This document shows positions 53,746-64,000 of a stretch of DNA of 64,000 nt, in pieces. The stretch covers positions 1 through 64,000 of the forward strand of contig JASANH010001671.1 of NCBI GenBank assembly GCA_030248295.1, given 5' to 3'. Position 1 is the first letter of the stretch; each line of letters begins with the position of its first letter. A model generated the notes under the pieces. The model ran no database searches and had not been told where the DNA came from. It was given only the letters and a program-made list of their open reading frames with translations. Source of the DNA: Mesodorylaimus sp. YZB2_4 (taxonomy: Eukaryota; Nematoda; Enoplea; Dorylaimida; Dorylaimidae). Made by a program: the position numbers and the translations under genes.

Positions 53746-56120
53746 TCAATAATACGTTGGTGCGCCAGTGGCTGAAGCGTCCGAAGTTGGTGGTGGTGGA
53801 GGCGGCGGTTGCGTACCCATTGGCATCATCCCACTGGCGTCCATACTGTAACCGTAGGCGCCAAAACCCGGATATTGTACCAGTGGCTGTGCGTACGATA
53901 CACCACCGCCGACCGTCGTAACAGCGGGCATCATGCCCATCACATCGGCCCCCGATCCATTTTGAGGAATTTGTGCAGAACCGTAAGCAGCCGCGGATGC
54001 TTGACGCAAAGCCGACGCAGGAACTCCAGCTGGTGGACCCGGTCGTGAGTTTAGGAATAATTCGATATACCGGCCTCCTGCAAAATCCAATCGATAATTA
54101 TAGAGGTCGAGCAAGTGACGCCCCATGCATACCCATATCTTGGCGATCCTTCTTCATCGCCTCCATTGCATCCTCGTGCGAGCACAGTTCAACTTCTGCT
54201 TCTCCACTCGGACGTCCTGTGCGCTCATCGTACAGAATTTGAACGTTTACCAATTTAAGAGGTTTGAAAAACTAAAAATAGAAAATCTTGAATACAACTA
54301 AACATCGCCTATTGGCGCACCCACCTCCAAAATGTCATTTGCTGTCGCTTTATAGGGCAGTCCGCGCATATGCACAACGTGCCCGACTCGTCCTGTCCCA
54401 TATCCCTCATCAACACCTTCACCTCCGTAGTAAGCGCCAGACTGATCGTAATAGCCGCCTTCAGCGCCGGGTTGATAATAAGCACCATACGGATCGTATC
54501 CGCCTGCAGCTCCGCCCTGCTGGAAGTTTCGATTACGCCCACCACCACGCCCATAACGAGGCCCTTCGTTCCAACCTGGCAAAACCGACAAGTAACAACC
54601 GCTGACGACTCCAACAATCTCTACTTACCTCCTCCTCGTCCACCTGGGCCACCGCCGAAGTCTGGAAAGGGTATGGAGCACAACGGCACTGGCCCTCCAC
54701 CTGTGCCAGGCGAAGAATACGGACCCGGTCGTGCTCCACTTCGTCCATAAGCGCCTAACATTTTGCCGGGATTGCCCATTCGATCCATTTCGTCGACAGT
54801 GCTTCGGAATACTTCGATATATCTAAAGGAGAAATCGTGCAAGGAACGAGTTTTCAGCAAGATATAAATAATAAAAGACAAGATCTTGCAGGCAAGAGAA
54901 GGCCCACTCAATCCAATTCCTTCTCTCCAACCCCCCACCTGTGCCCGATTTTGTTCATGTGCCGATCCAGGGCCCGTTCGGTCGTTTCCTTGTTAATAAA
55001 GCGCACATAGGCCTCCCCGGGCTTGGATCTTCTGCCAGATTGCGGCCCGAAATGAGGCGATTGGTGTTGAGCGGCAAATATGATCCCGTCCGGAGCGATC
55101 TCCAACCCTGCGAACACATTAGGGATCCAAGTATATGAGAAATCCGAAGTAAGGTCGCCCGAGCCATCACATTTGGCAGAAATCAAACGGCGCCTACTTC
55201 GGAAACCATATGGCATACTTACCGTCGAAAAATGTCGTGATATCTTCTTTGGTACACCCGAACGGCAAACCACGCAAACGTACTACCGTCTCAGGATCGG
55301 CAGCTCCTCCACTATCGCCAGTTCCACTATCAACACTTCCACTTCGCCCAGAACCAGCCAGCCCCACCCGACGACCGCTCCGTTTCAACACAAATTCCAT
55401 TTCATCCTTCTTCGACACAAAAACTGAAACAAAAACCGAGAAATTAATTTGGTTTCGTACTGTTCTCACAAATCAAACAAACCTTCAATATATCGTTGCC
55501 CCAAAAGTTCACGATTTTTTACTAAAGCTCGATCAACATCTTCGCTCGACCCCAATTCAATGTAGGCTTCGCCGGTCGGACGCCCTTCACGCGAGTATGT
55601 GAAATGAATAGCGACAATGCTATCGCAAGCTATAAAAAGAACAAATGTTTTGATGGAAAAACAAATCATCAATAAAATTTAAATAACTTTTATCATATAG
55701 AAGCTGTCCTCAATTTATAATCGGACCTGAATAACTTTTTCTTTCGTAATCATTTAAATAAAAGATAACATTATATTTTAAAAAAGTAAAAAAGAACTTA
55801 CAAGAGAAAAATTCACGAACATCTTTTTCTTTTGTCGACCAAGGCAGTCCGCGCACTCGAATAACGAAATCAGATTTTTCTTGAGTATCTTTTTTCTCGC
55901 CATCATTGCCCTCTTGCTCATACCCTTGGTAGAAATCCGTTTCATCATGCTTTACGTCTTGGTCATCGATCGAAGCCGTATTTTCATTTAATTCAGTATT
56001 TCCACTTTCCTCTTGCTCGACTTTACATTGTTCCCACTTTTCAATAAAAGGATCTGCCTTCGTTTCATCAGCGCTCTCTACCGGTTCTTCGGGTTTGACA
56101 ACAGCTTCGTTTTCCGACAT
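53746..56120 (-). CDS. HNRNPH1: hnRNP F/H family splicing regulator
   Basis: Eight coding exons: 56120-55802, 55629-55483, 55423-55223, 55107-54939, 54822-54629, 54575-54325, 54271-54133, 54077-53746; 583 aa. Three quasi-RRMs carry the family's R-G-L-P core: V-I-R-V-R-G-L-P-W-S-T (from ~86), V-V-R-L-R-G-L-P-F-G-C-T-K-E-D-I (from ~200) and H-V-V-H-M-R-G-L-P-Y-K-A-T-A-N-D-I (from ~409). Each repeat pairs with a G-E-A second motif and an R-Y-I-E end. Gly/Tyr-rich stretches separate qRRM2 from qRRM3 and precede the Pro-rich C-terminus. The family binds G-tracts in pre-mRNA and regulates alternative splicing. The acidic ~85-residue N-terminus is longer than in vertebrate hnRNP H. The symbol marks the F/H family, not one-to-one orthology. 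Confidence 0.93.
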
Positions 56121-56564
56121 TTTTAATTCGACTAAGAGATTATTAACCTAAAAATTTTGATAAATTCGAAAGTTTAGAAGGAATAGTTTTTACGAAAAAA
56201 GGAATACCATCGGAACGAAACAAAGTCGCTGCGCACACAAAAGCTAGCGGGACACCCTACAGTATCCAACCTCCGGTCACCTGATCTTCAGGTACCAAAT
56301 CTGTAGTCATAAATCCGGGAATTTTAAATATTATAAGCATTTACCAGTTTCATACCCACTCCATCACCAATGGAAGCAACTCATTCGAATAAAATCCATT
56401 TTATTATATCACTTACATTCTTGAACACATTCAACAAATACTATTATGGGCAACTGCCTCAGGCTTCAACTCATTTAGCAATGCATTCTTCACTAGCACA
56501 CTATCATTAGCGCTCAAATTTATTTCGCGCATACCTTCAATCACTCAATCAATCAATCATCCTT

Positions 56565-59500
56565 TCAATTATCATACTGCGATCCAGGCACCGCCACTTC
56601 ATTTTCGAAACGGATACCGCGCCCCAAACCTCGACTTCCCAAGGGCAAACGCAACTGAGCATCGTACATGACCCGGAACTGCTCAGTCCACAAATGACGA
56701 CCTCCAACCATCAACCCACAACGTACTTGCTCAGGGGCAGCAGCAGAAGCGGGACCACGACTTGCTATCGGGGCTTGCGGCTTATGCCGTTTCACATTTG
56801 ACATACGACTGGTGCCGGTACTCTCGTGACCAGCCGATGCTTGGTTTCTAGCGCCAAGCGACTCCTGACAAATATTGGTGGAATCAGCAGCAGCGACCAT
56901 CCATTCGCTCTCATTCCTTCGGCTCGTCGGGGTGACATCACGCGGCTGAATCTGATTTTCGATCTTCACATTCTGTAAAATAAAAGGCAAGGTCAATTAA
57001 TGCATTCCAGTCGTTCAGGTATGAGGATGGTAACCACTCCCCTGGGGAGGGTCCCATGCGAATGTCCTTTCCCCCCCCACCTCACCGCCTGAAGTCTTAT
57101 GAAAACAAAAGATTTAGAGAAAACGCTATATAGCAATTATAGCACGCTGTTTCGTGAGAAATGAGCCATGACTTGTTTTTCCATTAAAGTAGCGAAACTT
57201 TGCGTGTGGGGCACCCCTCCCCGGTCTAGCCCATACGTACTTGATGGCAGCGATGTCGGAAATTCGCAAAACATCAGAAAAAGAACTCTTTCCTTACCAA
57301 AACCGCATCGATTTCCACAGTGTCCTCGGTAGTGTCTGAGCCCACAGCCGCAGTCGCTCGACGTCTCCCTCTTGCTGCGCCATGCCTGCCACTGCTGGAA
57401 TCGCCATCATGCGATATATTCAAATACGAACTGAAAAGAAAACAAACTATGACAAATTTAAGAAATATTCCCATTACACTCACAATTCATCGAGATATTT
57501 TGACGATACACTCTCCGCATAAGACTCGGACGTTTTCGCGTTGACATTAGTCGATTCCATGGACGACTTCGGTAATAACGACTTCATGACCGCATCATCC
57601 ATTTGACCACTTTCAATCCATTTCTTCGCGAGTCCGGCACAAGCTCGCACAACGGCCAACGGACAACGTTTGCTCTCCTCGATACGTCCATCAGCCATAT
57701 TTTCTGGAATCAACCGACGATGCGAATTGCAGGCATACATTTTGGCTAATTCGATGAAATATCGATAAATGACATTCGATAAAGGGAAGGCAATATTTCT
57801 TTGAGTATTTGAAACGGAAGCAGTAGCTTGATGAGCCGAAACGTTCGCGTCCATTCTCAGCACGTCGAAGAATTCCAACAGCGCTGAAATCAAATCGTCA
57901 GCAGTTGCCAGTAAATAAGACGGAAATCTTTCAATGGCCGATTTCTCTAAAAAAAGATTACTTCTTTTATCGATTACTCGATTACTTTTGTACGCAACAA
58001 ACACTAAAATTTCCAATCTCACTTACCTTTCTTCATTGCATACAAAGCAGACATACAGTCCATCGTTTCGTGATACTCATCAGCGAGGCAGAATAAAATC
58101 GGCGTTTTGCTCAACAAATCACGGCCAGTCGAGGGAATCCATTGTCCGAAGAGTTCACGATAAATCTTATCGGACGGCTGAAGCAAGGCACAATCCATTT
58201 CTCCATAGAGATCCCGGTTTTCCATTTGCCAATTGTCTAAAATAAAACAGATACTCAAAAAAGCTATTCTACATCCAAAAATTACTTACCTTCGTCGACT
58301 GTGCAGCAGAATTCTCGTTTTACGCCATCACGAATCGAAAATTCCACGCAAGCTATGCTGCCTGGAGCGTGGGCGTCTTCGAAAACACCAGCGGGTCGAG
58401 ATGAGACGAGAAAAAAAGATTCGTTCCAAAGCGCTATGAAAAAAATATTCTGGAAAGAATTTTACCAACAAAAAACCAACTTACCATCTTTGTTTCCATT
58501 GCATCTCCATTCCCAACCGTGGACGAGAGAAACACGTTCGCGTCGTCGTTTTCCCTCGAATTGCTTAGCGCTTGTAATATCGTCGAAAGAATGTGATTCA
58601 TATTTCTTTTCACGTTTCTTCTTTCTCGGACGCAACGGACGTCTAAAATTCGTCGATTGAATGCTTTCAGAGTAGCTCTGAATTCGAGCTGATTGAGCCG
58701 TAGGTAAATCGACATGATCGGCGCCTGTGTCACCGCCGAATGGCGGTATTTGTTGTGCGTTTTCATCCTGTTGAACATCCGAGATGGTCGACACGTATTC
58801 TTCAATAAGACGATATCGTTCTTCACGAGCTTGGTTTTTCCAATTTACTTTCTCCTCCGGTGTCATTTCCTACAAGTAAGGAAGGATGGCTGGATATGGT
58901 AAGCATTAAATTTCTGTGCACTGTTCGAGCTTAATCAAGTCTATTATCATATATCGACATCAAACGCAGCTGGCCAATAGGGTAGAGTTCGTTCGGGATC
59001 GGGATTTTTTTAAAGAACTTTTCCCCACTTTTTGATCCGCTGTAGATCACCTGAAAGCTGCCCTGAGTAGCCTGCAAATATATAGCCAAAAAACTCCATT
59101 CCATTCCTTGGATAATTTTTAGAGCAGTATTTTTCACTGCATTCAAAATTAGGTGGACAAAAAGCGGAAAATTAGTCTCCAATTCGCAAACAAATTTATT
59201 CCTCCATCTATATCAGTTCAATAACCCGCCGAAGTTTCTCCAGTTTCCCATTCTCGAACATTCCCTTCCTCCCCATTCCCCTTCTGTGAAACATCTCCAC
59301 ATCATTCCATCCGGTCATTTTTTTCGCAATGGATCACGAAAGAACGCTACAATCGGGCAAGACAAATCGAATCAAACAGCTGGGACGTAGGTACAGCCCG
59401 AACCAGTACTTGTTTTGCCACCTTTCTTAGGTACATCAAACTATACAAGTGCCCCGAAGCCTACCCCGAACTTGCAACAGTAAATAATTCTTCGCCTTAC

Positions 59501-59668
59501 GTTCCAAGTTTCTACGATCGCAGGATCGGCGACTGCCTGCTGTATACCATTTCGAAATCGATCCACATCGTTCGGAAAACGTGTCTTGTACTGATTCATG
59601 TAATGAGTCGCGAACACAACGTAACCATTCGGCGACTTCCGTTTCGATAAAAGAATCTGTTTCTTCAT
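56565..59668 (-). CDS. MAEL: Maelstrom-like protein (HMG box plus MAEL domain)
   Basis: Seven exons: 59668-59501, 58869-58485, 58433-58290, 58236-58027, 57946-57484, 57430-57298, 56972-56565; 636 aa. An HMG-like box spans ~10-75 (K-S-P-N-G-Y-V-V-F-A-T-H-Y and M-T-P-E-E-K-V-N-W-K-N-Q-A-R-E-E-R). A basic stretch (R-P-R-K-K-K-R-E-K-K) near 135-145 is a likely NLS. From ~185 a MAEL-type domain follows: G-S-I-A-C-V-E-F-S-I-R-D-G-V, then ~360 residues in, M-Y-A-C-N-S-H-R-R and a C-P-L-A-V-V-R-A-C-A segment, in the order of the family's Cys/His residues. Maelstrom acts in germline piRNA-guided silencing (nuage and nucleus). The C-terminal 200 residues are low in similarity. The call rests on combined HMG and MAEL features. 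Confidence 0.78.
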
Positions 59669-60380
59669 TTCTCCAAAAATTGATTCGGCGAGAAACTGAA
59701 ATTACCCTATACGGAGTTGAATGAACTTACCATATATTGAAAGTAGGCCCAGTCTTCATATAAACTGAACCCCTCAAAGTTAGATTCCGGTATCTAACTT
59801 TGAACGGAAGACTTATTTTAAAAAAATGGATTTCATTACCTAGATACTTACCTACCTTGGCGCGCTGGAGCTGGGTCAGTTTAACCATTGATTAGTTAAG
59901 GTATGCTCATACCAAATTTTACATGTTTTCCTTCCTATTTCAGGGCGCTATTTGTGGGCAACGACTAAACGTTCAATGTTAGATTTTTTCCTGTACAGTA
60001 GATACTGTACGCGCCCACCCCGAAACGATGCGGGGTACCTATCTAAGTTTGCTTTTGAGAACTTACTTCGGACCGCAGAGACAGAAAGTCCTCCGTTCAA
60101 TGAGGTACCCTCAAGAAACTCGCACTGCAAGCCTCGATATTTGTATTGTCCTCGATTTGATCCGTCGATTCTATTCAGCTCCGATCGCGCGACTTTTCGC
60201 CAGATTTTCTTTTCAAAAGTAATTACAGTAACCTTTGCTGGCGCACACACCAAAAAGGGTAAAATAGAGTTTTAGGATTCAGATAACGAGTGACAGCCCC
60301 GGTTGGTGTTGATTTGATTTGACGTTGAGATCTCGACTTTCGTCTTTCGAGATAGGGTTTGAGTTAAAAAAAGAACAGAA
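59669..60380. promoter_or_regulatory. spacer between divergent MAEL and LARP7
   Basis: 712 bp between two start codons facing away from each other, so probably shared promoter space. A 13-bp-type hairpin (TCAAAGTTAGAT..ATCTAACTTTGA) lies at 59774-59803. Both strands of 59945-60275 are open for ~100 codons, with an acceptor-like TTTCAG before 59943 on the + strand, but no partner exon was found. Confidence 0.4.
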
Positions 60381-62867
60381 ATGGAAGAAGCGGAGGATCA
60401 AAGAAAAGAAGAAGTTAACGGTGGGGAAGAATTAACAAAGTGTCAGATCGCGAAAAATGGAACAAGAATGAAGCGGCGACGGCGTCGAATGAAAGCTGTT
60501 TTCAAAGGACTGATTCAAAAAGTAAGAATGTTTATCCTTTAAATATTATTTAGTAGAAACAGAAAATGCTGAATTTGATGGTAGTATACCGATAATTGCC
60601 GATGGCGTCATGCCTGTGGATCTGACGATGAGTGGGAATAGCGATTTTTCTGAAACTTCACGAAAACTGAAACTTTCTGAAGTTTGTGTTCATGACTCAC
60701 AACTCGCAGGAACATAGGAATTAAAAATTTAATTTCCGGCATTAAATCATACAAGAAAAAGTTGACTACCCTGTTTTGTGTTTCAGATCGAGCATTTATT
60801 GTGCGGACCTCAGAATCGTCGTCAACCTTGGCTGAAGGAACTGACACTAAGCCAGTATCGATGGATTCCAATTCGATCAATCGTTGAACGATTGACGGAC
60901 GACGGTGGCGACCATGCAAAGGATATATGGGTATCTAAAGGCTTCCTAGCGGCTCTACGAGAATCGACCGTTTTGGAGGTTGATGCGGAAGGATCAAACG
61001 TCCGACCAAGACGAGCAGAGACGAAAGACAGCATTCTTTTTGTGGTAAGTCAGCTCGAAATATGTGATTTATATGACGGGTCCAAGGTTGCTCTTTTGCT
61101 GTAGCTCTGGGTGTGGCGTAATATTGAAATATAGGGGTGATTCGGGCGCTGGGCGAGTATGTAGAGAGTACAGGAGTGAATACTTTCAGGGCAAGTTGCC
61201 GATAGTCCCGCCTTCCTACCGCCCATTTGCTGGTTGACTGGATTAGAGAAGGTATATGCTAGAGTCGTGCGTATGACCGTAGTCGTCTGGTTTCACGTGG
61301 CATCTGCAAAGTTTTCTCTACTCTTCAGGATAACCTTCCTGGTGCAGCGGATGACAATTGGCTATCGAAGGTGTTCTCGCATTATGGTAGACTGATCGAC
61401 GCGTGGGTTATTAAACCTCGAAATAAAGCCGCTGTGAAGGCGCGTCAACGGGAAGACAAGGAACGGAGTAGCGGGGCGAGGGTGACTCCGAATACGCATA
61501 GGAAGAACAAAGGCTTTGGATTCGTTCAGTTCGCCGATCCAGTGATCGCCCATCAACTGCTTTGCAAGTTTAGACCTCCTGGCGAGAGTTCCGTTTCACA
61601 AAGTTACCAAGGACGTGCTCAAAGCGGATCCGCTCAAGTGCCTTCTAGTTGCCAGTCCGACGACGTGCCTTCGTCTTCGTCGAAGAGGAAGATGACGGAT
61701 GAATCGAAGTTGGATGAACCAACGATCAAGCGATCGCGTGTGGATGATGGTGAACAGCATTGGACAGCATTATGCAACGGCCACCCCTCTGGCGAGAGCG
61801 ATGGGAATACGGGGGTTGAAAGTATTACAAAGAACAAAAAACGAACGAGACGCGGGAAAAGAAGGAGCCACGAACTTGATCGACATCGACTTCACGCCAA
61901 GGCCACAAACGATGCTATGATCTCAGCCTTACGGATTCTCTCATGGTCAGAATGGAAAACGAACAAGACGGTCTATTTGAATAAGCAAAAGGACGGTTAT
62001 TCGAAGTTGAAATCGCAGTTAAAACAATTCCGAGCGGATGAAGCCTCTGTGGATGGCCTGTTGAAAAAGAAGGATCGATATCAAGGCGATAGGAAGAAAG
62101 AAGTGAGAGGACGAGATAAGGTGAGTGGGGTAGCTTGATCTTTATGGGGAGCCTAGTCTCCTCACATCCGCCTTCCTATGGAGGACAGCTGCTGGGACCA
62201 GCATCATCTGATCTGACTGTCGGATCGGCACTCCCAAATTTTCCTCGCTTTATCTTCTTGAATTCGGTGGGCATATTGTAATGAGAAAGTCCCATTTTCC
62301 CAAGTCCGCAGGAAATTCCGCTTTAGGCGCTCAGCTCTTTTGCATCCCTTTGAGATGACTTGATGGACAGTGGTAGCCACGACATACCTGCTTTTTTGGA
62401 TCCAGATTCAGGCTTGAGGTTGGACTGGACTGGTCGATGCTGGACTATGGGATCTGTTAGCCAGAAAATACGCTATATCGCAGGTTGCCAAGCTTTAAAA
62501 CACGCGGCGCTGTCAGTACGAATGTTGCTTATCGATCCTTGGCTTATCAAGGACGAAGTGGGAAACGCAAACTCTTTCTAGGATGACTTCTGTTGTCCGG
62601 CCGTATTTCCTTCGATATCGTAGGTACTTAAATTCAGGTTTTGTGTATTCGCCCTGTCAGAAGCTCAATGGCTGGCCTGTAGCAAGATCTGTCGGACTAC
62701 TGAACTCTCATAGCCTTGCCCTCTGCTGCCTGGTCTATCTGATCTCTGTTCTACTTGGGAGCTAACTTCTCTTTTTTTAGTTAGCATTGAAAGCGGAAGC
62801 AGCACTGGAAAGGAAGAAACGGGTCGCTGGTACGATCGAAGGAAGGGTGCGAATTGATCAAAGATGA
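60381..62867 (+). CDS. LARP7: La-related protein 7-like protein lacking the C-terminal RRM
   Basis: Four exons: 60381-60521, 60787-61044, 61329-62120, 62781-62867; 425 aa against ~580 in vertebrates. A basic N-terminus leads to a La motif (~47-128; I-P-I-R-S-I-V-E-R-L, L-A-A-L-R-E-S-T-V-L-E-V-D). RRM1 has RNP2 I-L-F-V-D-N-L-P (129-136) and RNP1 K-G-F-G-F-V-Q-F (194-201). After a charged linker, a R-I-L-S-W-S-E-W-K..Y-L-N-K-Q segment (~333) matches a conserved LARP7 linker motif. The protein then ends with a short basic tail; no second RRM (the xRRM that grips 7SK or U6) is visible in exons or in the 660-bp intron 3. Aromatic/Asp residues normally lining the La-motif pocket are also changed (H-L-L-C-G for F-W-F-G-D). 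LARP7 proteins stabilise pol III RNAs such as 7SK. Confidence 0.82.
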
Positions 62868-63236
62868 CAGAGATATTGGGTCACTGGTTAGTAATTCAAA
62901 ACAGTCTAGTTTTTTTTTAAGAATCTTATTGTTTTCTGTTTCTGACAGGTAAAAGAGAGTAATAACGAGTGAAACAGTGAAGCACTTTATTGCAAAACTT
63001 GTTACTTGGGCAGCAGGATTTCAAAGAAGTCTGACCTGAGGTATAGAAGGGGGGCTTAAGGACTTGAAAGGGGTCTGACCCGAGTGTATACCGTAGGTGG
63101 GTTTTCTTGTGCGGGTGCACAGCTTCGTAGCACTGAAAAGTTTACGGTGAGGTCAAATGCAGTGGGCTAATTTTCTGCAGAGCATAACTGATCATGATGG
63201 CAGGTCGTACTGTATGTCACAAGGATAAGCCACGAG
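62868..63236. other. short spacer, gene-free
   Basis: Between the convergent ends of LARP7 and the small membrane-protein candidate. Nothing recognisable. Confidence 0.5.
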
Positions 63237-63474
63237 CTACTCGCAATGAACCAGCAGTGGGAAGATGAATGCAAAGGCGAACATGGGAATGAAGACGGAC
63301 GTGAACCCGAGTAGCACTATAATGGTCACGGCCAGGGCCACGCATCGTTTGACATCGAGTGCTGCCGGCGAGCCTCCGATCGTTCTTGTATGGGTATCCA
63401 AGGCTGAAAATAGAAGTCGCGTGATAGGCAGAGGATGGGATGAGGTCGGTACCTGATGTTTCCTTCTCGTCCAT
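63237..63474 (-). CDS. possible small membrane protein, two exons
   Basis: Exons 63474-63453 and 63403-63237 with a 49-bp GT-AG intron give 62 aa: M-D-E-K-E-T-S-A-L-D-T-H-T-R-T-I, then a ~33-residue hydrophobic segment (V-A-L-A-V-T-I-I-V-L-L-G-F-T-S-V-F-I-P-M onward) and C-terminal L-L-V-H-C-E before TAG. The helix is long enough for one or a tight pair of membrane passes; no signal peptide is needed. The frame continues open upstream of the chosen ATG, so this may be the 3' end of a longer gene. I do not recognise a family. Confidence 0.45.
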
Positions 63475-64000
63475 GATAGAATGACCAGTGAGTGAGGATG
63501 CCGATTGGACAGCCGCGTCAGTGAGGACTAGGGACGTTAGTAGAACCATGTGACTAAACACCCAGCTGACTTTGGGGAGGTGAGAGTGCCGGTTTTGAAG
63601 ACTGGTTATGAACGAGTGCGAGGGGAATGGGCGAAGGAGTAACATTGTCAGTCCCAGTGTTGAGCAGGTTAGGGGGGGGGGGGGTATGCAAGTCACTTTT
63701 GCACTGTGCGTACGCAATTTGGGGTTTTACACGCAACCGACACGCACTATGCTTGTTTTTCTGTTGGCCGTGCCTGCTGGTCTGATTTTCTCTGACAGCA
63801 GTCAGTGTCTGAAACCTGTTTAGGCTCAGGGATCTAAACAGCTCTTCGCAATACAGTTGGGTGGTCAGAGGGAAAAAGAGGCTAGATGTGGTGGTGAAAG
63901 GTTTTGACACGGTTCTCTAAGTTGAAAACTTGGCCTGGAGTTCGATTGAGAGTGCAGAAAAGTACTCATTGAGTGTTGTAGGTGTAAATGTAATAGGCGG
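63475..64000. other. upstream flank of the small membrane-protein candidate
   Basis: Contains a poly-G run near 63670-63684. Open frames on the reverse strand (63554-63910) have no motif and may be 5' UTR or noise. Confidence 0.4.

Noticed and set aside
58931..59182. 83-codon reverse frame inside MAEL intron 1
   Set aside because: Including it would insert a stop before the HMG continuation; flanking exons join cleanly without it.
59330..59480. Plus-strand pair of exon-like pieces starting M-D-H-E-R-T-L-Q-S-G inside MAEL intron 1
   Set aside because: The joining intron would be only ~40 bp, and continuation would run antisense through MAEL exon 1.
59945..60275. ~100-codon frames open on both strands
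   Set aside because: No partner exon, motif or start context; likely promoter-region sequence.
1..64000. CRISPR arrays, rRNA genes or bacterial-type operons
   Set aside because: None seen; spliced genes and SINEs show the DNA is eukaryotic.

Overview
This is animal nuclear DNA. Multi-exon genes with GT-AG introns (about 48-100 bp when short, 1-4 kb when filled with repeats) encode the metazoan proteins CSE1L/exportin-2, hnRNP F/H, Maelstrom, LARP7, MFSD8 and an arrestin-domain protein, alongside 7TM receptors. tRNA-derived SINEs, foldback MITEs and a Ty3/gypsy element fill much of the rest. The mix suggests a compact invertebrate genome, perhaps an ecdysozoan such as a tardigrade, but nothing here fixes the phylum.

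Layout. 1-7447 (-): a Ty3/gypsy retrotransposon cut by the window edge, in the order gag, zinc knuckle and protease, RT, RNase H, dUTPase, integrase, with several lesions. 7448-8712: long poly-C tracts. 10-23 kb: three related 7TM receptor loci, all (-), two intact and one frameshifted. A C-poor repeat block (14.7-20.3 kb) with foldback elements lies between the second and third. 24.9-30.6 kb: an MFSD8-like transporter gene between two ~815-bp, nearly identical inverted repeats. 31.4-31.9 kb: a Rac/Cdc42-type pseudogene. 32.6-36.9 kb: a second MFSD8-like gene with three more introns than its neighbour. 38.1-44.3 kb (-): a five-exon gene for an unrecognised 231-aa protein, reconstructed from splice sites and phase.

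44.5-63.5 kb is a denser block: CSE1L (-), arrestin-domain gene (+), hnRNP F/H (-), MAEL (-), LARP7 (+) and a possible small membrane protein (-). CSE1L and the arrestin gene start head to head, as do MAEL and LARP7. The arrestin and hnRNP genes end tail to tail. These genes do not form one pathway: they cover nuclear export, receptor trafficking, splicing, piRNA biology and 7SK/U6-type RNA biology.

Intron models were made by eye from GT-AG sites, phase and protein similarity. Phases sum correctly for every model given with an exon list. Family assignments rest on remembered motifs; no database search was possible.
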